Part shown: positions 57,046 to 64,000 of the stretch, piece after piece | How positions within the stretch are numbered: the stretch's first letter is position 1 | Layout of the letters: each line of letters begins with the position of its first letter | NCBI RefSeq assembly: GCF_000397065.2 | Contig: NZ_KE007326.1 | Span: forward strand, 15,302-79,301 | Length of the DNA: 64,000 nt | Source: Marinobacter lipolyticus SM19 | GTDB taxonomy: Bacteria > Pseudomonadota > Gammaproteobacteria > Pseudomonadales > Oleiphilaceae | Direction of reading: 5' to 3' | Position numbers and translations under genes: made by a program | The notes under the pieces: model-generated | The model's database searches: none | What the model saw: the letters and a program-made list of their open reading frames with translations, nothing else | Told to the model about the DNA's origin: nothing

Positions 57046-57369
57046 ATGGCCTTTATCGTTACTGATAACTGTATCAAGTGTAAATACACCGACTGCGTAG
57101 AGGTATGTCCGGTTGACTGCTTTTACGAAGGCCCGAACTTTCTGGTGATCGACCCGGACGAGTGTATTGACTGCGCCCTGTGCGAACCGGAATGCCCTGC
57201 TGAGGCGATTTTCTCCGAAGACGAACTGCCCGCCGATCAGGTCCAGTTTGTTGAGATCAACGCTGACCTGGCTGGCAAATGGCCGAACATCACCGAAAAG
57301 AAAGACCCGCTTCCAGAAGCGGAAGAGTGGGATGGCAAGCCCAACAAGCTCCAGTATCTGGAGAAGTGA
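57046..57369 (+). CDS. fdxA: 7Fe-8S ferredoxin
   Basis: A 107-residue ferredoxin of the Azotobacter FdI type. Nine Cys residues (9, 12, 17, 21, 25, 40, 43, 46, 50) form the pattern that holds one 3Fe-4S and one 4Fe-4S cluster; the order matches FdI. The rest is a compact acidic C-terminal tail. It carries low-potential electrons in the cytoplasm. The intrinsic terminator at 57398-57425 follows. Confidence 0.96.
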   Translation: MAFIVTDNCIKCKYTDCVEVCPVDCFYEGPNFLVIDPDECIDCALCEPECPAEAIFSEDELPADQVQFVEINADLAGKWPNITEKKDPLPEAEEWDGKPNKLQYLEK

Positions 57370-57397
57370 TGCCGTTTCGTCCCATGACGTGAACCAG

Positions 57398-57425
57398 AAA
57401 AGGGAAGCTTCGGCTTCCCTTTTTC
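57398..57425. terminator. Bidirectional terminator between fdxA and the LysE gene
   Basis: Stem AAAAGGGAAGC / GCTTCCCTTTT with a TTCG tetraloop, A-tract on one side and T-tract on the other. It lies 28 bases after fdxA and 22 bases after the LysE stop on the minus strand. Confidence 0.92.
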
Positions 57426-57447
57426 TTTGCCCTCAAACGAAAGGCGA

Positions 57448-58080
57448 TCAGTTCACCGCGAGCTTCGCACCCATGGCCACAAAGAACCCACCGGTCAGAG
57501 CGTTCAATACCCTTTTTACCCATGCACTCGCCCCCAGGCCTTTGAAGCGGACAACAACCCACGCCAGCCCACATTGCCAGAACATCGCCAACAGAAAGTG
57601 CACGCCTGCCAGAATCAACGATTGCTGGAATGCATGGCCGGAGGGGTCAACAAACTGAGGCAAAAGCGCCATGTAGAACAGCGCGGTCTTAGGGTTAAGA
57701 ACGTTGGATAGCAGACCTTCCTGAAAGGATTCCCGATGGGAAACGACCCGCCTGATAACAGGGGAATCGGTGGTACGGGGCAGGTCTCCCCGCCTCATGG
57801 CCTGCCGTAGAGATCCAATGCCCAGCCACACCAGATAACAGGCACCTGCCCACTTGAGTGCGGAGAATGCCCAGGTTGTTTCCACCAGAAGTATGGAAAT
57901 GCCCAAGGCGGACAATGTCGCATGGATGAAGAGACCACTGCATATACCCACACTGGTCACGCAACCGTCCCTCAGACCGCCCCGACCGGTGTTGCGCATG
58001 ACCAGCAGAGTATCGACGCCCGGGCTCACCGTCAGCAGAGTTATGGCGACCAGATAGGCCCAGAACAGTTCCGAAAACAC
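57448..58080 (-). CDS. LysE-family amino-acid exporter
   Basis: A 210-residue membrane protein with six helices of the RhtB/LysE family, beginning LFWAYLVAITLLTVSPGVDTL with the conserved GVDTL/PG-x-D motif, and LNPKTALFYMALLPQF in the fourth segment. It exports basic or neutral amino acids or related compounds. I chose the GTG at 58080 with GGAGG five bases upstream; a further GTG at 58092 lacks a site. Convergent with fdxA. Confidence 0.87.
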   Translation of the reverse strand: MFSELFWAYLVAITLLTVSPGVDTLLVMRNTGRGGLRDGCVTSVGICSGLFIHATLSALGISILLVETTWAFSALKWAGACYLVWLGIGSLRQAMRRGDLPRTTDSPVIRRVVSHRESFQEGLLSNVLNPKTALFYMALLPQFVDPSGHAFQQSLILAGVHFLLAMFWQCGLAWVVVRFKGLGASAWVKRVLNALTGGFFVAMGAKLAVN

Positions 58081-58114
58081 AATTGCCTCCACTCAGACGC
58101 GAAGGCCCCTGTGA

Positions 58115-59149
58115 TCAGGCCTCCTGCTGGAGAATATTTCGTGCCGCGGCGGATTTATAGAACGGCGACAGACGGCGACGAACCAGGGCCTCAACATAAC
58201 CCTCTTCCCTCAAAACGTCCACAACCGGCAGGATGAAGCCATCAATTTCCGCCATGATCACGTCCCTGGTAACGCCGACGTCATTCAGCAGATCGGTGAT
58301 GGGCCGGTCGCCGTATTTGGCAAACAGATGAGACACCACCGCCCTGACACATCCCTCAAAATACGGCGTTTGGCGGAACTGCAGCCAGAACTCGTACCCC
58401 ATGACGACGAATTCCTGCAACTGGATGTCACCCAGCCCTTCGTGCAGGTCTTCAATGGTGCGATCCTCCACTGCCACCCAGGCCGCCATCACACTGTCTC
58501 GCAGCTCACTGTCGGACAAGGCACGATGCAGAAACTGTTCGCTGCGGTTGATCAGCCCGGGCAGGCTGTCGGAGAGCCAGGCCTTGATGCGCCTCTCGAA
58601 AGTTTCGTCCAGGCCAGGCACCGCCCTATTGGCCATGCGCTTGCCAAATTTCATCACCGAGCCCACCCCCGGGACAGACTTGGTGATCAGATTGTCTTCA
58701 TAGAGGTAGTTCACCAGACCGTGATAAACCACGTTGGAAACCAGCTCCTGATACACCGGGTGAGCCATGATTTCGCTGATGATACGCTCACGCTGCTGCC
58801 GCAACTCCAGCGCTTCCTCAAGAAAACCGGTGGCCTGTTCGCGGGTAAAGATCTCGCCCAGAGTTGTCTCGGCCTGTACCGAAGCATTCAGCACTTCCGT
58901 GGCCATTTCCGCAGCCATTTCAGGGAGCCCGTCACCCAATTCCATATCCACGACAATACGCTGAATCACCCCCATCACCTGCTCTTCCGAGGTAATCCGG
59001 CCCAGAGTAACGTCTTCGGCGTAGTTCAGCAGTTCACCGACTTCATTCTCTACAAACTTGCGCAGCTTTGCGCCTTTCAGTGCCGCCAGTTCGAATTTTA
59101 CATGCTGCTCAAGCAGCTCATTGGCGAGATCCGTGTTGGCTTTTGTCAT
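58115..59149 (-). CDS. Helical protein of unknown function, 344 residues
   Basis: No signal peptide. Residues 1-120 and 220-330 are dominated by helices with regular Leu/Glu/Ala; a central hydrophobic stretch (about 150-175, near VVYHGLVNYLYEDN) might be a membrane-associated helix. Repeated acidic motifs suggest a helical bundle. The LysE gene ends 35 bases beyond its stop. I do not recognise a family; it may be a conserved hypothetical of the group. Confidence 0.7.
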   Translation of the reverse strand: MTKANTDLANELLEQHVKFELAALKGAKLRKFVENEVGELLNYAEDVTLGRITSEEQVMGVIQRIVVDMELGDGLPEMAAEMATEVLNASVQAETTLGEIFTREQATGFLEEALELRQQRERIISEIMAHPVYQELVSNVVYHGLVNYLYEDNLITKSVPGVGSVMKFGKRMANRAVPGLDETFERRIKAWLSDSLPGLINRSEQFLHRALSDSELRDSVMAAWVAVEDRTIEDLHEGLGDIQLQEFVVMGYEFWLQFRQTPYFEGCVRAVVSHLFAKYGDRPITDLLNDVGVTRDVIMAEIDGFILPVVDVLREEGYVEALVRRRLSPFYKSAAARNILQQEA

Positions 59150-59287
59150 GGTGTCAGCTGTCCTGTTTCTGGAATGAGATCCGATGACCAGAGGCTAACA
59201 TGAAGACTGATGGGAAAGGTTTGCCAAAATTACCGGTAGGCGGGTGCGGCCGGGTCAGTTGCCACCGGCCGCACTGTCGAATGGTTA

Positions 59288-60238
59288 CTACTGAAAATCC
59301 TTGAAATGATGAGGATCCGCAGCAAGAGACAGGCAAAGGCTGCCAGGCCCCACATAGATACTACTGGTGATCCCCATCTGGGACAGCAGTAACTCCACAC
59401 CGTGACGCTCGCAGACATCCCGAAGATTATTAAGGCCGGGCAGGGCCTCAATCTCGGTCCAGGACAACCCACAGGAAAGACTCACATAAGGCGTCAACAG
59501 CCCAGCCTCCACCCTCGCCGCAGCATAGTTCATCACTTTTTCAACCGCGACATTGAAATCCCGCGTTTTTGCCACCGGTTCGCCAATGGCCCCCTGGCCG
59601 AAAATTATCGGAGTAATGTTCAAAGCCTTACCCAGAAATGCCACCAGGGCGGACACACTCTTGTCGCCACGGCGACGGGCACGCTCCCGGATATAGTGCA
59701 AATCCCGGGGGATAACACAGGTGTATATTTTGTCCGTAAAACTGTCCACTTGATGACGCAAAGCATTTTTCGACAAATTCTGACCGATCAACCGGACCGT
59801 ATGCGCTGCGAGCAACCCTTGCCCTGCGAATATCTGTTTGCTGTCAATGACACGCATGGAAAACCGGCCTTCCCGTCCAGCGGCCTTCCGGGGTTCATGG
59901 TAATGCGCCATGACACTGTTCATTGCTTCGGTCGCGTTCTGGAAAATCAGGCTTCTCGTTCTGGTAACCGATTCACAGATTGCCAAATCATACTGTGTCA
60001 CTATTTTTTCCATGAACAGGTCATGAATCTGTTCTGCGGTGAATGCCTGAGTCTCGGCGTGGTGCCCTCGCTGCAGCAGCCCACTCTGATAGAACTCCTG
60101 GGTAAGAACAGGATCGTGTTCATCAACGTAGGTCTGGCCATCTATCACGGCGGTGACGGGGAGTATAAACAGACCATGCTTGCGACTGAACTCATAGGGT
60201 AAGTCGCACGCAGAATCCACGATTAATCCAACTCGCAT
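59288..60238 (-). CDS. DegV-family fatty-acid-binding protein
   Basis: A 316-residue DegV-fold protein: N-terminal VDSACDLPYEF motif (residues 7-17) and central RVIDSKQIFAGQGL matching the fatty-acid-binding fold. DegV/FakB proteins bind a fatty acid in a closed cleft and, in firmicutes, present it to a kinase; whether this member has such a partner in gammaproteobacteria is unknown. It stands alone in the window; the downstream gene starts 139 bases further and differs in content. Confidence 0.85.
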   Translation of the reverse strand: MRVGLIVDSACDLPYEFSRKHGLFILPVTAVIDGQTYVDEHDPVLTQEFYQSGLLQRGHHAETQAFTAEQIHDLFMEKIVTQYDLAICESVTRTRSLIFQNATEAMNSVMAHYHEPRKAAGREGRFSMRVIDSKQIFAGQGLLAAHTVRLIGQNLSKNALRHQVDSFTDKIYTCVIPRDLHYIRERARRRGDKSVSALVAFLGKALNITPIIFGQGAIGEPVAKTRDFNVAVEKVMNYAAARVEAGLLTPYVSLSCGLSWTEIEALPGLNNLRDVCERHGVELLLSQMGITSSIYVGPGSLCLSLAADPHHFKDFQ

Positions 60239-60358
60239 TGGTGCCTCCAGGTAAGGGATATTCCAGCAATGGAATTCCGTTTTTTATTGTCGTTGTTTTT
60301 GGCAGCGGTCGGTCCTGCACAGAGTGATCACTGGTTCAGCAATCACCTGTTACGACGC

Positions 60359-61183
60359 TCACACCACGTTTTCCAGCTCCCTCAGATTGTCCTCCAAAAG
60401 TGAACGGTTATCCTGCTGCCACGGGTGAAACCCTTTCCGGAAATAGGCCAGGAAATCCGGCAGACACTTGCGCAACACCCCCGGTTTTCCCCATAGGAAA
60501 TTCAGGCCGCCAAGCCAGGTCCGGAGATTCCAGAGTTCGCCATCGGTTTTCAGCAGGCTGCAGGTATTAATAAAGGTGTACTTGAAGAAATTCCAGGTCA
60601 CGAACAGGAAGACAATGCGTCGCAGCCGTTCGTTGCCAATGCAGTGACGGTAGACATCAAAAGCCACGGATTTGTGTTCGGTTTCCTCAATGGCATGCCA
60701 GCGCCAGAGGGCTCTCATGGTCGGGGTTGCCCCGTCCATCCATTCCGGGTGGCTCAGAATCGCATTGGCCAACACGGCGGTGTAATGCTCCGCACCGCAG
60801 GTGCCTGCGAGCTGTCGGCTCGCGGGAAGGCGGGCCACCCAGTCCATATGTTTGCGGAATCGGCGATCCAGCCCATCAATATCATAGCCACGGGCTTTCA
60901 GAGCCTCGTTATAGCTCTTGTGTTCACGGCTGTGCAGCGCTTCCTGGCCGATGAATCCGCGGATTTCTTCCGCCAGCTTGGGGTCATCAATCCTGTCCCG
61001 GTAATGGCGCACGGCATTGATAAATTGCTGCTCACCGTCCGGAAACTGCAGGGATAGAGCGTTGAAAAACGCGGTACGAAAGGCATCGTTACCGTGCCAC
61101 AAAGTCTTGAGGTCCTCGGCGACGTCAAACCGCAGGTGCCGGGGAGCAACGCTCACGTCGTCGGGCGTAGAGCTGATGGTCAT
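60359..61183 (-). CDS. PF10118-type metal-dependent hydrolase-like protein
   Basis: A 274-residue soluble, helical protein of the PF10118 family. Two di-iron-like motifs stand out: GQEALHSREH (about 88-97) and IEETEHKSVA (about 170-180), giving the E-x-x-H pairs of ferritin-like carboxylate di-iron proteins. The family is named metal-dependent hydrolase but the chemistry is uncertain. No operon partner is visible. A TGTCA-N5-TGACA palindrome lies about 115 bases upstream. Confidence 0.85.
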   Translation of the reverse strand: MTISSTPDDVSVAPRHLRFDVAEDLKTLWHGNDAFRTAFFNALSLQFPDGEQQFINAVRHYRDRIDDPKLAEEIRGFIGQEALHSREHKSYNEALKARGYDIDGLDRRFRKHMDWVARLPASRQLAGTCGAEHYTAVLANAILSHPEWMDGATPTMRALWRWHAIEETEHKSVAFDVYRHCIGNERLRRIVFLFVTWNFFKYTFINTCSLLKTDGELWNLRTWLGGLNFLWGKPGVLRKCLPDFLAYFRKGFHPWQQDNRSLLEDNLRELENVV

Positions 61184-61297
61184 GATTGCCTCCGGTTTTT
61201 ATGATTATGAGATGGCGGACGAAAAACAATCAGCCACATCAGTTTAAACCTGAAAAGCAAAGGGAAGGAAGTCGATAAAGGGTAAAATCAGACAAAT

Positions 61298-61312
61298 TGT
61301 CACGAAATGACA
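61298..61312. promoter_or_regulatory. Palindrome upstream of the PF10118 gene
   Basis: TGTCA-CGAAA-TGACA, five-base arms with a five-base centre, 115 bases before the coding start. It fits the length of several repressor operators but no regulator is adjacent. Weak evidence. Confidence 0.3.
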
Positions 61313-61373
61313 TTTAGTCAAAAAAGGGAGGTACGGCTATACCTATACCCCCCGAAGGACACACAGGGGTTGA

Positions 61374-61401
61374 TCGCCTCCAGCCATTGCAGCGGAGGCG
61401 A
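61374..61401 (-). terminator. Hairpin downstream of the permease
   Basis: Stem TCGCCTCC / GGAGGCGA enclosing 12 bases that themselves can fold. It is not followed by a T-run on the minus strand, so termination here would need another factor. Confidence 0.35.
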
Positions 61402-61406
61402 CCGGT

Positions 61407-62783
61407 TTAGTGCTCTTCCGCGACTTTCGCGCCCGGCGCTTCCGGGTCTGCGGTGAAGCCAAGCAATTTGGTGCGCTCAATCAGAAAATAAAGAACCGCC
61501 CCGGTAGCCAGCCCCCAACCCGCGCCATAGACCGCCAGCACCACACCCATGGTGCCGGCTATTCCACGCTCGGTGTTATTCTCCAGCTGCTCCAGCCCCA
61601 CCATCAGGCAGATGTAACCGGTCAGCAACAGGGTCAGGGATAGCGCAATGGGCAGCACCGGCTGGAAGAAACTCACCAGCGGCAGCATAAACAGCGCGAT
61701 AAAGCCGGTAATCCAGAAGGTGCCACCGCCACTGTAGATTGAATCCATGGCATTGCGACCGTACTTGTAGCGCTCGGCCATGGTCGCAGTAACGGCTGTC
61801 CAGATCGGTCCGGCCAGCCCCGGGTATGGTGCGAAGAACGCATGACCGCCGTTGCGGATAGCAGTCACCAGGTGAACCCGGTCAATGCTGTTGTCGATGT
61901 CTTCGTCCTTGCGCAGGTGATCCACCCGATTCATCAGCGACTGCCCCACTACGATGTCGCCGAAAGCGATGACGTAGGCAATCACCGCGGTCGGCACGGC
62001 GTACATGAACACCTCGGCATCCGGGAACCCAACCGCAAACGGCAGATAGTTCCAAAGCTCGTCAAAGGCCGGTTTGGTAATGCCCCACTCGACATTCGGC
62101 ACCTCATACTCGCCGGTGGCAAAACCCACAAGAATGGCAACCACCATCCCCGGCACCATGCCGTAGTTGGCGATCTTGCGGGCAAGATTACTGGTATCCA
62201 CAAAGCCCTTGAAAGACACGGAAAACATCAGATACAGGCACACCAGACCACCCACAATCAGCGAGATCGGTGTTTCTGCCAACCGTCCACCCGCTTCGAT
62301 TTCCCCCATCAACGCGGCGATACCGGCACCGATGATGATGCCGCCTTTCATCGAACGGGGAATCAGCTCCACCAGTTTACTGCCCAGGCGGGTTACTCCC
62401 AGCACAAGGAAGATAATGAACACCAGGAACTGCAGCGCGAACAGGGCCTGAATGGCTTCGGGACCAGGTTCATAGTCACCCAGAAACAGCAACACCACCG
62501 GAATGCCCGGGGTGATCCAGCCCGGCACCAATGGCACGCCCAACAACGCCGGCAGCATGAAACCGATACCGCAGATCACCACATAGGCCAGGGCCACGTC
62601 ATAGGGCACGCCCAGGTATTTCTCCAGCAGCGGAATCATCGCCAGACTGACCACGAACATGATCAGTGCCTGGACCATCTCCGCGAATTCCCAGCGATAA
62701 TGGACAAACGGCAAGCGAACCTTAAAGGGGCCGGCGGGCCAGTACGGCTGCTCTTCCCCGTTGTTTCTATGAAAAATTTGCAT
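61407..62783 (-). CDS. Solute carrier family 23-like permease
   Basis: A 458-residue membrane protein with about 12-14 helices that resembles the nucleobase-cation symporter 2 / SulP-related fold. Starting at the ATG at 62783 (MQIFHRNNGEE) with GGAGG nine bases upstream; longer frames begin in sequence unlike coding DNA. Segments such as PALLGVPLVPGWITPGIPVV and GIAGTMGVVLAVYGAG match the duplicated transmembrane topology. The substrate is not determinable: xanthine, uracil or an organic anion are possible. It is 95 bases from the acyl-CoA synthetase gene on the same strand. Confidence 0.75.
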   Translation of the reverse strand: MQIFHRNNGEEQPYWPAGPFKVRLPFVHYRWEFAEMVQALIMFVVSLAMIPLLEKYLGVPYDVALAYVVICGIGFMLPALLGVPLVPGWITPGIPVVLLFLGDYEPGPEAIQALFALQFLVFIIFLVLGVTRLGSKLVELIPRSMKGGIIIGAGIAALMGEIEAGGRLAETPISLIVGGLVCLYLMFSVSFKGFVDTSNLARKIANYGMVPGMVVAILVGFATGEYEVPNVEWGITKPAFDELWNYLPFAVGFPDAEVFMYAVPTAVIAYVIAFGDIVVGQSLMNRVDHLRKDEDIDNSIDRVHLVTAIRNGGHAFFAPYPGLAGPIWTAVTATMAERYKYGRNAMDSIYSGGGTFWITGFIALFMLPLVSFFQPVLPIALSLTLLLTGYICLMVGLEQLENNTERGIAGTMGVVLAVYGAGWGLATGAVLYFLIERTKLLGFTADPEAPGAKVAEEH

Positions 62784-62878
62784 AATAAGGCCTCCGGGTG
62801 CATGCCAATGCATGCACCTGATGTTGTTTTTGTGGGGTTTAGTTAGAGGGGCGAGCGCCAGACCAGAAAGGCGCCGGG

Positions 62879-64000
62879 TTATTCCAGCTCTTTCGCCTGG
62901 TCACGCAGCACAAACTTCTGGATCTTGCCGGTGGATGTCTTGGGCAATTCCGAGAAAACCACTGTCTTGGGCACCTTGAAGCGGGCCAGGTGCTCACGAC
63001 AGAAGCTGATGATGTCTTCTTCGCTGACATCGCCTGCTTCCGGCTTGAGGGTGACGAAAGCGCAGGGCGTTTCGCCCCATTTCTCGTCCGGGCGGGCGAC
63101 CACCGCAGCCTCAAGCACAGCAGGATGACGATACAGGGTGTCCTCCACTTCAATGGTGGAGATGTTCTCGCCGCCGGAAATGATGATGTCTTTCAGGCGG
63201 TCCTTGATTTCCATGTAGCCGTCTTCATGCCATACCGCCAGATCCCCGGTGTGGAACCAGCCGCCACGGAAAGCTTCTTCGGTGGCTTTCGGATTCTTCA
63301 GGTAACCCTTCATCACGGTATTGCCGCGCAGGAATATTTCACCGATGGTTTTGCCATCCTTCGGCACCGGTGCCATGTTATTGGGATCGCCCACCATGGT
63401 GCCGGCCAGAGTGTGATAACGAACGCCCTGACGAGCCTTCTTTCTGGCGCGATCATGCAATGGCAAGGCATCCCACTCGGATTTCCACGCGCAGACCGTG
63501 ACCGGGCCATAGACTTCGGTCAGGCCGTAGACGTGAGTCACCTGGATACCCATCTCTTCGATGGCACCAATCACCTGGGCGGGAGGTGCAGCGCCGGCGG
63601 TCATGGACTTCACTTCGTGATCAATACCGGTTTTGGCTGATTCGGGCACGTTCAGCAGCGCATTAAGCACTATCGGCGCGCCGCACATGTGGGTAACCTG
63701 ATGATCCCGGATCAGCTGCAGGATCTTTTCCGGATCCACCCGACGCAGGCACACGTGGGTGCCGGCCATGGCAGTAACGGTCCACGGGAAACACCAGCCG
63801 TTGCAGTGAAACATCGGCAGGGTCCAGAGGTACACCGGGTGCATGTCCATGGACCACACCGCCTGGTTGCCCAGGGCGTTGAGGTAGGCGCCACGGTGGT
63901 GATACACCACCCCCTTGGGGTTGCCGGTGGTGCCAGAGGTGTAATTCAGGGAGATCGCATCCCACTCGTTTTCCGGGAAACGCCACGCATAGTTCGGATC
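62879..64000 (-). CDS. Acyl-CoA synthetase, 5' end cut by window
   Basis: The C-terminal 373 residues of an AMP-forming ligase; the beginning lies beyond 64000. The P-loop YTSGTTGNPKG is visible near residue 15 of the fragment (about 63920-63955 on the minus strand), followed by YGLTEVYGP, then GWFHTGDLAV, KDRLKDIIISGGENIS and the catalytic Lys in TSTGKIQKFVLR. These are the A3-A10 motifs of ANL ligases. The enzyme joins a carboxylic acid, probably a fatty acid or a medium-chain or sulfur-containing acid, to CoA. The ATG-like start seen at 63910 is internal and only a GTG codon in the frame. Partial at the 5' side. Confidence 0.93.
   Translation of the reverse strand, partial: DPNYAWRFPENEWDAISLNYTSGTTGNPKGVVYHHRGAYLNALGNQAVWSMDMHPVYLWTLPMFHCNGWCFPWTVTAMAGTHVCLRRVDPEKILQLIRDHQVTHMCGAPIVLNALLNVPESAKTGIDHEVKSMTAGAAPPAQVIGAIEEMGIQVTHVYGLTEVYGPVTVCAWKSEWDALPLHDRARKKARQGVRYHTLAGTMVGDPNNMAPVPKDGKTIGEIFLRGNTVMKGYLKNPKATEEAFRGGWFHTGDLAVWHEDGYMEIKDRLKDIIISGGENISTIEVEDTLYRHPAVLEAAVVARPDEKWGETPCAFVTLKPEAGDVSEEDIISFCREHLARFKVPKTVVFSELPKTSTGKIQKFVLRDQAKELE

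Overview
The window reads as chromosomal DNA of a gammaproteobacterium close to the Marinobacter/Pseudomonas line. This rests on gene content and order, not on a database search. Three blocks have the order I recall from pseudomonads: thrS-infC-rpmI-rplT-pheS-pheT-ihfA-merR, pepN-DUF2797-DUF1315-glpG-phosphoesterase-nadK-coiled-coil gene-fadH, and recA-cinA-mutS-fdxA. A betaine-type BCCT carrier, a TAXI-TRAP transporter, fatty-acid enzymes and many AraC-type regulators fit a marine lipid- or hydrocarbon-using heterotroph. I see no prophage, insertion sequence, integrase or CRISPR array. The gene-free gaps are all shorter than about 300 bases.

Layout. 1-5.1 kb: a small EF-hand protein, an alpha-methylacyl-CoA racemase-like enzyme divergent from an AraC regulator, a secreted helical protein and rmuC. 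5.3-9.1 kb: a small unknown gene, then a tightly overlapping trio (retropepsin-like lipoprotein, membrane protein with a degenerate transglutaminase domain, ATP-grasp ligase) that looks like a peptide or amino-acid ligation system of unknown substrate. 9.1-16 kb: BCCT transporter, a membrane-anchored glutamate-synthase-like FMN protein, tRNA-Pro(GGG), ctaG-SCO1, and an NADPH-FMN reductase with pirin. 16-23.5 kb: the translation block, all on the minus strand, with infC starting at ATT. 23.6-27.3 kb: TAXI-TRAP transporter. 27.5-32.5 kb: an operon of DUF1329 protein, BNR/YCF48-like protein and RND exporter. 32.7-43.1 kb: pepN to fadH.

43.2-46.8 kb: two more AraC regulators, tRNA-Asp(GTC) with a consensus promoter, and a MaoC-type hydratase. 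46.8-51.4 kb: a REC-PAS-histidine kinase, a FixJ-like regulator and a Lon-family protease. 51.7-57.4 kb: PilZ protein, flavodoxin-like protein, recA with a LexA box, cinA, mutS, fdxA. 57.4-64 kb: LysE exporter, a 344-residue unknown protein, DegV protein, a PF10118-type protein, a nucleobase-cation-symporter-like permease and an acyl-CoA synthetase cut by the window end.

The strongest candidate for something undescribed is at 36578-36700, in the gap between the DUF1315 gene and glpG. On the plus strand a TTGACA promoter is overlapped by a Fur box (16 of 19 matches to the classical consensus). It is followed by an about 87-nt segment that begins with a stable hairpin at the predicted start site, has an unstructured CU-rich middle, and ends in a strong intrinsic terminator with six T. 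No gene on that strand uses this promoter or terminator, so it looks like an iron-responsive small RNA analogous in logic, but not visibly in sequence, to RyhB/PrrF.
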